DNA from: Verrucomicrobiota bacterium
GTDB taxonomy: Bacteria; Chlamydiota; Chlamydiia; Chlamydiales; Rhabdochlamydiaceae
NCBI GenBank assembly: GCA_018240015.1
Contig: JAFEGJ010000008.1
Span: forward strand, 1-60,480
Direction of reading: 5' to 3'
Length of the DNA: 60,480 nt
The notes below the pieces were generated by a model. The model searched no databases and was not told where the DNA came from. It worked only from the letters and a program-made list of their open reading frames with translations. Shown piece by piece: positions 53,548 to 60,480 of the stretch (its first letter is position 1; every line of letters starts with the position of its first letter). Position numbers and translations under genes: made by a program.

Positions 53548-53576
53548 ATTTTATATAAAAATAGGGTTTTTGTCCT
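53548..53576 (-). promoter_or_regulatory. promoter of the F-box/LRR gene
   Basis: On the minus strand AGGACA (53576-53571), a 17-nt spacer and TAAAAT (53553-53548) lie 24 nt ahead of ATG 53524. Confidence 0.5.
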
Positions 53577-53600
53577 TCTGTTATATCAAATATTTTAATA

Positions 53601-54725
53601 CTATTTTTGTGTGAGCACAAGACGGGAGATGATATCAATAGCCTCTTCGATCTCTTCGGTGGTCGTCCAACGCGACAAAGAAAACCGTATCGAGGTTCGA
53701 GCGAGCGACATGGGAATGGCCATGTTGAGAAGCACAGCGGACGGCTCGAGCCCGCCCGATGAGCAAGCGGATCCATGGGAAGCAGCAATGCCATTCCTAT
53801 CGAGTTCGATGAGAAGCGTTTCTCCATCGACGCCTGGGAATCCGATATGCACGGTGTTACAGATCCGAGGGCCCTGGCCATGGACCACGATATTACCGAT
53901 TTTGTCCATGAGGCCATCGGTAAGTCGGTTGCGGAGTTTTTCCATCCTTGGCGTGGCTGCAGGAAGCTCTTGGGGAAGGAGTTCGATCGCTTTGGCAAGC
54001 CCCAAAATCCCTGCGAGATTTTCTGTGCCGGCGCGGCGATTTCCTTCTTGCCCGCCGCCCACAAAGAGGGGAGCGATTTTAAGGTTGTGACGAACGATGG
54101 CCATGCCGATGCCTTTGGGTGCATGGAATTTGTGCCCTGAAAATGTCATAGCAGACACACCCTTAGGAATGGAGAAAAGCTCTTTCCCTAGGTGGGAGAC
54201 GCCGTCGAGAATCAGGGGGATTTTGTGTTTTTCTGCGACTTTAGCCACTGCCTCGAGATCGGTTTTGACGCCCGTGATATTGCTTGCCGACATGAGAACA
54301 ATGAGATCGATTTTTTCCTTCAACGCAGCTTCTAATTGCTCTGGTTGGATAGCTCCCCAAAGTCCTGCGGGAAGCAGCGTCAGTTTTGCGCCTTGGGATT
54401 CGAGATCACGCAGGAGGGCTGTCGTCGATGAGTGTTCCACATTGGAGGAAAGGATATGACAGCGTGGATGTTTGGCGCAAAATCCGCGCAGGAGCATCGC
54501 CATCGCTTCCGTTCCGCCCGAGGTGAATAAGATTTCTTCGGGCCGCACATGGAAAAAACCGCTGATCGAAACTCTTGCTCTCATGAGCTTTTTTTTGGCC
54601 TCTTTGCCAAAAGAATGAACGCTCGAGGGGTTCGCAGGGATCGCACAGAGATCTTCGAGCATGGCCTCTACAACGCGGGGATCGACTCCGGTGGTGGCAT
54701 TGTTGTCTAAATAGATCTTACGCAC
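53601..54725 (-). CDS. cysteine desulfurase (NifS-like)
   Basis: A PLP enzyme that takes sulfur from cysteine for Fe-S clusters or thio-modified tRNA. 374 aa. The N-terminus IYLDNNATTGVDPRVVEAML, the PLP lysine in SGHKFHAPKGIG (~205) and the catalytic cysteine in GSACSSGG (~317) are complete. Last gene of the murJ-PP2C run, overlapping PP2C by 8 nt. NifS followed by PP2C near the CNNM pair also occurs in Chlamydia as I remember it. Confidence 0.94.
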   Translation of the reverse strand: MRKIYLDNNATTGVDPRVVEAMLEDLCAIPANPSSVHSFGKEAKKKLMRARVSISGFFHVRPEEILFTSGGTEAMAMLLRGFCAKHPRCHILSSNVEHSSTTALLRDLESQGAKLTLLPAGLWGAIQPEQLEAALKEKIDLIVLMSASNITGVKTDLEAVAKVAEKHKIPLILDGVSHLGKELFSIPKGVSAMTFSGHKFHAPKGIGMAIVRHNLKIAPLFVGGGQEGNRRAGTENLAGILGLAKAIELLPQELPAATPRMEKLRNRLTDGLMDKIGNIVVHGQGPRICNTVHIGFPGVDGETLLIELDRNGIAASHGSACSSGGLEPSAVLLNMAIPMSLARTSIRFSLSRWTTTEEIEEAIDIISRLVLTQK

Positions 54726-55470
54726 TAGTCTTTACCATGACAATCGTGATGTTGTCGCTGCTTCCAGCCGCCTTTGCGGCTTCGACGAGATCGAGAGAGG
54801 CCTCTTTAATCGAGGAGCTGTTTTTCAAGATTTCTTCGATCTGTAAGTCGGAAAGGCTATCCGTAAGACCATCGCTGCAGAGGAAATAAATATCTCCCTT
54901 GTGGATGGGGCTCGTTTTGATTTCAGCGCTGACGGTGGGAGTTGTGCCGATGGCTCTCGTGACGATATTTTTATAGGGGAATTTAGAGGCACTCGTTTCG
55001 TCGAGATCGCCTGAGCTTAAGAGTTTTTGCCTCAGCGAGTGATCTTGCGTAAGGCGCTCTAGTTTGCCGCGGAAGCGATAAACGCGGCTATCGCCGATGT
55101 GCGCATAGATGAGGGTGTTTTCTAAGATCAAAAAACAGCACATGGTTGTGCCCATGCCAGCGAGCTCTTGGTGCTGTAGCGCTAGGCCGCGAATCGCTTT
55201 ATTGACATGCTTCACACCGCTTTCGATAGCGTGCGAGGCCTTAGCAGCTGTCGGTTTTTCATCTGAGAGGAAAAGGGTATCGATGGCATCGCAAAGGCCC
55301 ATCACGGCTTCTTTAGCTGCCACTTCTCCTCCTTGGTGGCCACCGAGTCCATCGGCTAAAATGTAGAACTGACAATCGGGAAGTTCGGCCCACACATCTT
55401 CGTTGTTCTGCCGTCTAGAGCCAATATCTGTGACGCCATAACTTTCCATATCCATGAGCATCCGTTGCAT
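54718..55470 (-). CDS. PP2C-family protein phosphatase
   Basis: Mn/Mg-dependent Ser/Thr phosphatase. 250 aa. Metal-binding motifs: SRRQNNEDVWAE (~20), ILADGLGGHQGGE (~40), CSDGLTDSLSD (~200) and GSSDNITIVMV at the end. The first Met is used here; Met4, Met6 or Met8 are also possible (several ATGs in a row, GGAGAG ~11 nt before the first). It is likely to reverse the action of a Ser/Thr kinase, and a small kinase gene lies three genes upstream in the same run. Confidence 0.94.
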   Translation of the reverse strand: MQRMLMDMESYGVTDIGSRRQNNEDVWAELPDCQFYILADGLGGHQGGEVAAKEAVMGLCDAIDTLFLSDEKPTAAKASHAIESGVKHVNKAIRGLALQHQELAGMGTTMCCFLILENTLIYAHIGDSRVYRFRGKLERLTQDHSLRQKLLSSGDLDETSASKFPYKNIVTRAIGTTPTVSAEIKTSPIHKGDIYFLCSDGLTDSLSDLQIEEILKNSSSIKEASLDLVEAAKAAGSSDNITIVMVKTSA

Positions 55471-55476
55471 AGGTTG

Positions 55477-56319
55477 TTACTCTCCACCCCAGACGATGCG
55501 GATAGCGCTGGCGAGGTTGAACGTCATGTGGAGGCCAATCGACGCAAAAAGGGATGATTGCCGCTCATAAATGAATCCCAAAAAGCAGGCAAAAACGAAG
55601 AGGGATCCAATCAGAGAAATATTTCCCACGCCTTGAGAGGAGGCATAGTGAAACAGCGCAAAACACAGCGAAGAGAGAAGGATAGCCGACTTGGTTCCTA
55701 GGTGGCGCTTAAAAAAGGTTTGGAGGCAGCCGCGGAATAAAAATTCTTCGATGGCGGGCGCGAGAAGAAGAATCGTCCCGAGAGCAAAAATCAGCTGCGA
55801 AGGGGAGCCCATGGTCGTCTTGAGATAGCGTACAGCGACTTGCTCGTAGTTTTCGACACCGAAGATGGCGTAAATGAAGAAATCGAGGAGTTGTCCCACC
55901 ACGACCACAAAAGGAAAGCTTAATACCCACGTCATCATCCCCATGGCAATGTCTATATAGATTGGCTCTGCGTGGGGAGCAGAAGTGTTTTTCCAGACTT
56001 TGCGGAAAAAACCATGGCCTGCTGTCTGGGCATATCCATAAAAAATCACGAGAAGAGCTGCCATCAAAAATAATTGCAAGAAGCTCAGGAGTGCGGCTGG
56101 TGGCGGCATGGGTTTAGAAAGAGAAAAGAGCATATTGCCCACAAAAGGCCCGACGATATACATCATGCCCATATAGATCAGAAAGATGGCGATGATATTG
56201 CGAAAAAGGACCGTGGGCGCGGAGACCTGGGGTAGCTTATAATAGCCTCTTTTGTAGGCTATCCAGTTCACCCCGATTCCCCAAAGAGCAATAAGAAAAG
56301 TAGCCGCTAAATCAGACAT
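55477..56319 (-). CDS. CPBP-family intramembrane metalloprotease
   Basis: 280 residues with about seven to eight membrane helices. The Abi/CPBP (Rce1-like) motifs are present: APAIEEFLFRG (~190, Glu-Glu and Arg) and SLCFALFHYA (~225, His), then AFASIG-like GLHMTFNLA near the C-terminus. Members cleave prenylated or bacteriocin-related substrates or regulate membrane proteins; the substrate here is unknown. It overlaps the lipoprotein gene by one base and precedes PP2C by 6 nt. Confidence 0.9.
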   Translation of the reverse strand: MSDLAATFLIALWGIGVNWIAYKRGYYKLPQVSAPTVLFRNIIAIFLIYMGMMYIVGPFVGNMLFSLSKPMPPPAALLSFLQLFLMAALLVIFYGYAQTAGHGFFRKVWKNTSAPHAEPIYIDIAMGMMTWVLSFPFVVVVGQLLDFFIYAIFGVENYEQVAVRYLKTTMGSPSQLIFALGTILLLAPAIEEFLFRGCLQTFFKRHLGTKSAILLSSLCFALFHYASSQGVGNISLIGSLFVFACFLGFIYERQSSLFASIGLHMTFNLASAIRIVWGGE

Positions 56320-56957
56320 TATTTTGAACTGAGGATGTAGTCATCAATGCGGCTTGCGAGCTCTTTTGTGAGCGATGCATGGGTCATGCCCAGCGGTGAA
56401 ATTTCGAACATCTCATCTCCCCATGGAACTTCCGTAAAGTTTGCTTTCGTAAAGGGACGGGCCACGTGCTCTGTTTTACGCACCACTTCTTGCAGGATGA
56501 TTTGGGGTTTTTGGCCGCGCAGATCGATGACACGAACGCGAAGTGCGATTTGGAGCTCAGCTGCCGAATCGGAGCCGGCCTCAGGAACTTCCTCGTGCTG
56601 GGCAAGTTCTGTGAAAACGACAAACTCGCTACCAGCAAAGGCGCGCTTTACCCAAGAGAGGTTGGTGCCAAAGGGGTCGTTGTCGCTGGATAATTTTTTG
56701 AGCGCTGCCATGACTTTATCATGGTTCATCAGATATAAATCGTGTTTTTCGAGTAGTTTGACATAGAGACCTTTCGTGAGCTCATCGGCCACATTCCAAG
56801 AAAGGCCGTGGTCTGAATGATCGATGAAAGGAACAACGGCGACAATTGGTCTGCCGGCAACAGGTGTTTCTTGAACCGCTGTTTCACTGCCGCTATCTTT
56901 TTGGCAGCTCGCCAACATCAAAACCGAAAGCAAAAGAAAACTTAAGCGCTTATGCAT
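56319..56957 (-). CDS. putative lipoprotein
   Basis: 212 residues with a clear lipoprotein signal MHKRLSFLLLSVLMLASCQK (lipid-modified Cys18, LASC lipobox). The mature domain starts after a Ser/Glu-rich linker: RPIVAVVPFIDHSDHGLSWN, VADELTKGLYVKLLEKHDLY, FVVFTELAQHEEVPE. This looks like the fold of CsgG/LpoB-type proteins, in which such an N-terminal VVPF-D strand and LT--L helix are common. A role in activating a penicillin-binding protein is possible but unproven. Same run as murJ and the kinase. Confidence 0.85.
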   Translation of the reverse strand: MHKRLSFLLLSVLMLASCQKDSGSETAVQETPVAGRPIVAVVPFIDHSDHGLSWNVADELTKGLYVKLLEKHDLYLMNHDKVMAALKKLSSDNDPFGTNLSWVKRAFAGSEFVVFTELAQHEEVPEAGSDSAAELQIALRVRVIDLRGQKPQIILQEVVRKTEHVARPFTKANFTEVPWGDEMFEISPLGMTHASLTKELASRIDDYILSSK

Positions 56958-57002
56958 GTCGCACCTCCTAGAGCACTTCTGATAAATATATCAGATCACC
57001 AT

Positions 57003-57635
57003 TTACGGCAAAAGCTTTCGCTCTAATTCTTCTAGAGATTTATCGAGATCTTCTTTCGTCCGAAGTCCCGACGGAGTCTCGAGCTCTCTATATTGCAAGA
57101 GTGATCGAATAAAGGTGTAAATATGGTCGGCATATTCATCCCAATCTTCGGCGCCGTCTTCCTCTTCAAAGCTATCGAGATCGATAAAGTAGATTTTGCC
57201 TTGGAAATCGACCAGAAAATTTTCGCTGTGAAGATCATGGTGGATCAGATTTTCTTTCAGAGCAAAACGAAGGACGCTCACGACATCTCGGGCCGCCTGG
57301 CGCATCTCGTCCGTGATTTGATCGAGACGCTTTCCCTCGATGTAGTCCATCACCAGATATGTCGTCGTCCCATCAAAAAAAAGGGAATAGATACGAATGA
57401 CATTGGGATGCAGGAGTCGCTGAGCTACTTCTAGCTCGCGCTCTGCGCCCAAAAATTTGCCATCTCCGTCATAATAATAATCAGCAAGCTGTTTTGCAGG
57501 CAGATCGATCTGGTCTTTCGTAAAATACCGTTTGATGGCAAAACGGCCGCCCTTACATGCAAAGACCTCTGCGCGCTCACCGCGTCCGAGAGACCTTTCG
57601 AGGACAATTTCCGAGGGCGGAGGTAGGTCGATCAT
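57003..57635 (-). CDS. small Ser/Thr protein kinase-like protein
   Basis: 210 residues. Kinase features: glycine loop GRGERAEVF (~17), Lys in GRFAIKRYF (~33), Glu in AERELEVAQRL (~65), HRD-like LIHHDLHSENFLVD (~130, Asp and Asn present) and DFG-like FIDLDSFEEE (~150). All key catalytic residues are in place, but the C-lobe is short: it ends ~60 residues after the metal-binding Asp, as in minimal or RIO/Kdo-type kinases. Its start overlaps the murJ stop by 4 nt. PP2C in the same run may oppose it. Substrate unknown. Confidence 0.85.
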   Translation of the reverse strand: MIDLPPPSEIVLERSLGRGERAEVFACKGGRFAIKRYFTKDQIDLPAKQLADYYYDGDGKFLGAERELEVAQRLLHPNVIRIYSLFFDGTTTYLVMDYIEGKRLDQITDEMRQAARDVVSVLRFALKENLIHHDLHSENFLVDFQGKIYFIDLDSFEEEDGAEDWDEYADHIYTFIRSLLQYRELETPSGLRTKEDLDKSLEELERKLLP

Positions 57636-59215
57636 TTCTGCAGTCTTAGTAGGTGGAGAATTTCAGAGGCTTTGAAGAGTTTAGCAAAGAGAACCAGAGA
57701 TGCAAAGAAAACGCCTGTCAGAAGGCTTAGTTGAATAAGCTGGTCCATAACTTGAGAGGGGATTTGTGGCATGCCCCATGTTGGGATCATGACACTGGAG
57801 GAAAAATATAGATAGGCAATACCCCATGTGGTTCCTGCAGCCAGCAGTGATGCCAGTGCATCTTTAAAGAGGGGCGTCGAAATCTCGCTGGCATCGTCTA
57901 AGTGTTTCCAGAGGTAAAAAGCATTGAAAAGACTTGCTATCGACGTGGCGATTCCGATGCTATAGGCCCCCCACTCAAAGTAAAGAGTAAAAAGGACATT
58001 AAGCACAGCGTTGATGGCAACCGTGTAGATAGAGGCAAGGGTGGGAATGCGATAATTCTTCCTTGCATAAAAGGGCTGAGCAAGCAAAAGAGAAAAAGTC
58101 GCTGGGACGAGACCGAGAGCCAGAGCCCACAGACACTGCGTAGTATTAAAGACCGACTCTGCAGAGAAGTTGCCGCGATAAAAAAGGAAGCTGATCGCGC
58201 TATCACTAAGACATAGAAGTGCAAATGTCATGGGAAGCGTCAAACTGGCCGCCCGGCGAAGAGAGGTGGAAAGGAGTCTTTTAAAATGATCGTGCTCTTT
58301 TGCTTCCCATGCCCTAGAAAGAGAGGGGAGAATCGCGGATGATAGAGAAATCCCGATCAGAGACACAGGAAGTTGGTACAGACGCGTGGCGTAATACATA
58401 AAAGCCGGGCCTTCTAAAGAAGCGATACGGGCAAAAATCGTGTCCAAAAGTCCATTGATTTGGATGGCGCCCAGACCGATCATCGTCACCGTAATCGATT
58501 TAAAAAGTGCGCGGAATTCCCCTGAGAACAATTGTATCCGGCATATTTCACCAAAAGACAAAAAGCTTTTCATAAAGCGAAGCGTCGAAGGAAGAAGGAG
58601 CGCCCACTGCACAAAAAAAGCGGCCAGCGTGCAGAAGGTAAGGCCAATGACCGTATTTTCTCCGCCGCGGAAATAGACAAAACTGACGATGCCGATCCAT
58701 GTGAGATTAAATAAAGCGGGCGCCAGCGCTGGCAAAAAGAACTGTTTGGTGCATTGCAAAAGCGCGCTCGATAGGGCGTACAGAGAGAGAAAAAAAAGAC
58801 TTGGGGCAATGAGCATGGTGAGGACGATGATCTCTTTGGTAGCAACGCTCAAGTCCATCGACTGAATTATAATAAAAAGGGTCCCTTCTACTAATGTAAG
58901 GACGAGCAGCAGCAATGCGATCAGTGAATATTGGACATCACGAAAAAATAAAGCCGCATTTTTGGGAGATTTGGCATGGATCTCTTCGAAATGGGGGACA
59001 AAACCCGCGAGCAGGGCATTTTCGCCGAGCAGCCGTCTTAGTGTCAGGGCAAAACGGTAGGCAATCATGAAAGCGGCGATAAGGGCGCTTGTACCGAAGA
59101 TATAGGCTGTGGCTTGCTCGCGAACCAGCCCCGTGACTCGACTAAGAAAAGTTCCTGCAGAGAAGCGTAGAGCACTGCGAGAGACAGTTTGAAAAGAATC
59201 GGTTGTTTTTTCCAT
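57632..59215 (-). CDS. murJ: lipid II flippase MurJ
   Basis: An inner-membrane flippase moving peptidoglycan precursor lipid II to the outer leaflet. 527 aa with 13-14 membrane helices. N-terminal SAGTFLSRVTGLVREQATAY and FRLLLGEN-like RFALTLRRLLGENALLAGFV are hallmarks of MviN/MurJ. Later, LGLVPATFSLLLAQPFYARK fits helix 10-11 of the family. It is followed by the kinase gene (4-nt overlap), and glgX lies 29 nt upstream. Confidence 0.95.
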   Translation of the reverse strand: MEKTTDSFQTVSRSALRFSAGTFLSRVTGLVREQATAYIFGTSALIAAFMIAYRFALTLRRLLGENALLAGFVPHFEEIHAKSPKNAALFFRDVQYSLIALLLLVLTLVEGTLFIIIQSMDLSVATKEIIVLTMLIAPSLFFLSLYALSSALLQCTKQFFLPALAPALFNLTWIGIVSFVYFRGGENTVIGLTFCTLAAFFVQWALLLPSTLRFMKSFLSFGEICRIQLFSGEFRALFKSITVTMIGLGAIQINGLLDTIFARIASLEGPAFMYYATRLYQLPVSLIGISLSSAILPSLSRAWEAKEHDHFKRLLSTSLRRAASLTLPMTFALLCLSDSAISFLFYRGNFSAESVFNTTQCLWALALGLVPATFSLLLAQPFYARKNYRIPTLASIYTVAINAVLNVLFTLYFEWGAYSIGIATSIASLFNAFYLWKHLDDASEISTPLFKDALASLLAAGTTWGIAYLYFSSSVMIPTWGMPQIPSQVMDQLIQLSLLTGVFFASLVLFAKLFKASEILHLLRLQK

Positions 59216-59244
59216 TCAAGCGAATGTTACTTGGTTAAAGACTT

Positions 59245-60480
59245 TTAAACTACGGCGATTAGTGCGCTATAGGGCTCCATGGGATAAATTTCTTGAATGT
59301 TTTGCGGCTCTTCAAAGAAACCCTGGTTAGTGTCCACGACGAGTTTCCAAGCTGCATGCGCAGGCGGATCGGGAAGCTTCACCGAGCACTTTTCATTCGA
59401 AGCATTATAGGCAATATAGATCTTCGGTTCCCCACTCTCTTTGAGTGTATAAGCGATAAAGCGCGAGGTGGCGCTCCAATCCGGCTGATCGGTCATCACA
59501 CCATGCCAATCAACATCGGACTCCGTTAAAAACTCTGTCCTTCTGAGCAGTCCTTGAGTTTTGCGAAACGCAATCATCTGTTTGACGAAGGTATAAAAAG
59601 CTTCGTTTTCCTTGAGCTTGTCCCATAAGAACCAATTGAGATCGTTGTCGTGGCAGTAGGTGTTATTGTTGCCTTTGCGTGTGTGGCCGTATTCATCGCC
59701 CATGAGGAGCATGGGTGTGCCGATTGAGGTAAAAAGCGTCACTATGAAATTCCGCATTTGGCGCTCGCGTAGTTCATTGACGGCGGGTTTGTTTGAGAGT
59801 CCTTCTTCTCCGCAATTCCAGCTGTCATTGTCGTTCATCCCGTCCTGGTTCCTCTCGCCGTTTTCTTCGTTGTGTTTTTGGTTGTAGGAGACGAGATCGC
59901 GGAGAGTAAATCCATCGTGGGATGTGATAAAATTGATGCTGTGGTAAGGCTTACGACCTGAGTGAGCATAGAGCTCCTGCGATCCGCAAATCGCCGAGGA
60001 AAAATTACCCCCTTCGTTATCGGTTCCTTTGATAAACCGGCGGATGGTGTCGCGGTATTTTCCGTTCCATTCAGCAAATCGCTCATGGGCGGGGAAGGAT
60101 CCGACTTGATAAAGGCCTGCGGCGTCCCAGGCTTCGGCGATGAGCTTGCAGTTAGCGAGAATGGGGTCGCTTGCGATCGACTCGATGATGGGAGGATTGG
60201 AGAGGACGGCGCCGGTCGTGTCGCGCGTGAGGATCGAGGCGAGGTCAAAGCGAAAACCATCGACATGCATCTCGCCGACCCAGTAGCGAAGTGAATCGAG
60301 AATCATTTTTCGGGTGATGGGGTGATTGCAGCTCACGGTGTTGCCGCAGCCAGTGTAATTATAATACTCCCCCTTGGGTCCTAGGATATAATAGGAGCAG
60401 TTCGATAGTCCTCGATATGCATAGGTGGGGCCATCTTCGTTTCCTTCCGCGGTGTGGTTGTAGACGACGTCGAGGATGAC
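59245..60480 (-). CDS. glgX: glycogen debranching enzyme GlgX (N-terminus outside window)
   Basis: Hydrolyses alpha-1,6 branches during glycogen breakdown. 411 C-terminal residues are present; the frame is open to the right edge (VILDVVYNHTAEG at its start), so roughly 250 N-terminal residues are missing. Catalytic residues: Asp in VDGFRFDLAS, Glu in LIAEAWDAAG, and Asp in ITSHDGFTLRDLVSYN, the GH13 pattern. RKGNNNTYCHDNDLNWFLWD is characteristic of GlgX. It leads the run into murJ. Confidence 0.96.
   Translation of the reverse strand, partial: VILDVVYNHTAEGNEDGPTYAYRGLSNCSYYILGPKGEYYNYTGCGNTVSCNHPITRKMILDSLRYWVGEMHVDGFRFDLASILTRDTTGAVLSNPPIIESIASDPILANCKLIAEAWDAAGLYQVGSFPAHERFAEWNGKYRDTIRRFIKGTDNEGGNFSSAICGSQELYAHSGRKPYHSINFITSHDGFTLRDLVSYNQKHNEENGERNQDGMNDNDSWNCGEEGLSNKPAVNELRERQMRNFIVTLFTSIGTPMLLMGDEYGHTRKGNNNTYCHDNDLNWFLWDKLKENEAFYTFVKQMIAFRKTQGLLRRTEFLTESDVDWHGVMTDQPDWSATSRFIAYTLKESGEPKIYIAYNASNEKCSVKLPDPPAHAAWKLVVDTNQGFFEEPQNIQEIYPMEPYSALIAVV

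Noticed and set aside
53525-54124. N-terminal extension of the F-box/LRR frame by ~200 codons
   Set aside because: It lies within nifS and the spacer in another frame, lacks a ribosome-binding site, and the ATG at 53524 has both a site and a promoter.
1-60480. CRISPR arrays, insertion sequences, prophage or toxin-antitoxin pairs
   Set aside because: No regularly spaced direct repeats, transposase, integrase or phage structural motifs were seen. The three palindromic elements encode no protein of their own.

Overview
The window is a contiguous piece of chromosome from a member of the Chlamydiae, most likely an amoeba- or environment-associated lineage (Parachlamydiales-like) rather than a classical Chlamydia. 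Several gene pairings match the chlamydial order as I remember it: rpoB-rpoC with tal nearby, the fabH-fabD-fabG-acpP cluster, ssb-pepA, dcd/ruvB/SpoIID, and two CNNM/CBS proteins followed further on by NifS and a PP2C phosphatase. Many other genes belong to types typical of amoeba-associated chlamydiae: F-box proteins, inverse autotransporters, and small membrane proteins in paralogous pairs. Species cannot be told from this window. No IS, transposase, integrase, CRISPR array, tRNA or rRNA was recognised.

Layout. 1-7436: rpoB (5' end cut off by the window edge) and rpoC. 7449-15285: an accessory block of small membrane proteins, an ABC-2 exporter pair, two Inc-like paralogs and an F-box protein. 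It lies between rpoC and tal, which are close together in classical Chlamydia. 15301-18125 (minus strand): tal preceded by four small exported or lipoprotein genes. 18258-21777: fatty-acid synthesis genes and a LysE-type exporter. 21764-23967: an unknown protein and a passenger-less inverse autotransporter. 23964-27748: polyamine importer potABCD. 27806-33495: trxB, a beta-barrel candidate, two accessory proteins, acpS and a PIN-TRAM protein. 33521-37274: lgt, ssb, pepA and an RluA-type pseudouridine synthase. 37257-44208: a second accessory stretch with a GT9 glycosyltransferase, a NUDIX hydrolase, a 1163-residue unknown protein, an outer-membrane protein and a 'YHDLPEE' paralog pair. 44212-47325: SRP RNA, SpoIID-like protein, ruvB and dcd. 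47354-50072: an FtsB-like protein and two CNNM/CBS proteins. 50069-53524: a beta-helix inverse autotransporter and a membrane-anchored F-box/LRR protein. 53601-60480 (minus strand): glgX (N-terminus outside), murJ, a small kinase, a lipoprotein, a CPBP protease, PP2C and NifS in one tightly packed run.

How the genes fit together. AcpS loads the AcpP that serves FabH, FabD and FabG. Lgt matures the lipoproteins seen here. MurJ, the SpoIID-like protein and the FtsB-like protein fit the reduced, septal peptidoglycan use of chlamydiae. The kinase, directly coupled to murJ, and the PP2C form a possible reversible-phosphorylation pair within one operon. The F-box, Inc-like and inverse-autotransporter proteins are candidate host-interaction factors.

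The most unusual structural feature is a set of three long imperfect fold-back palindromes of 165-186 bp (17032-17216, 33505-33685, 46575-46739). They are unrelated in sequence but alike in architecture. One encodes the C-terminus of an exported protein, one runs in frame into lgt, and one sits in the ruvB/dcd divergent promoter region. By eye, the accessory blocks look more AT-rich than the core genes.
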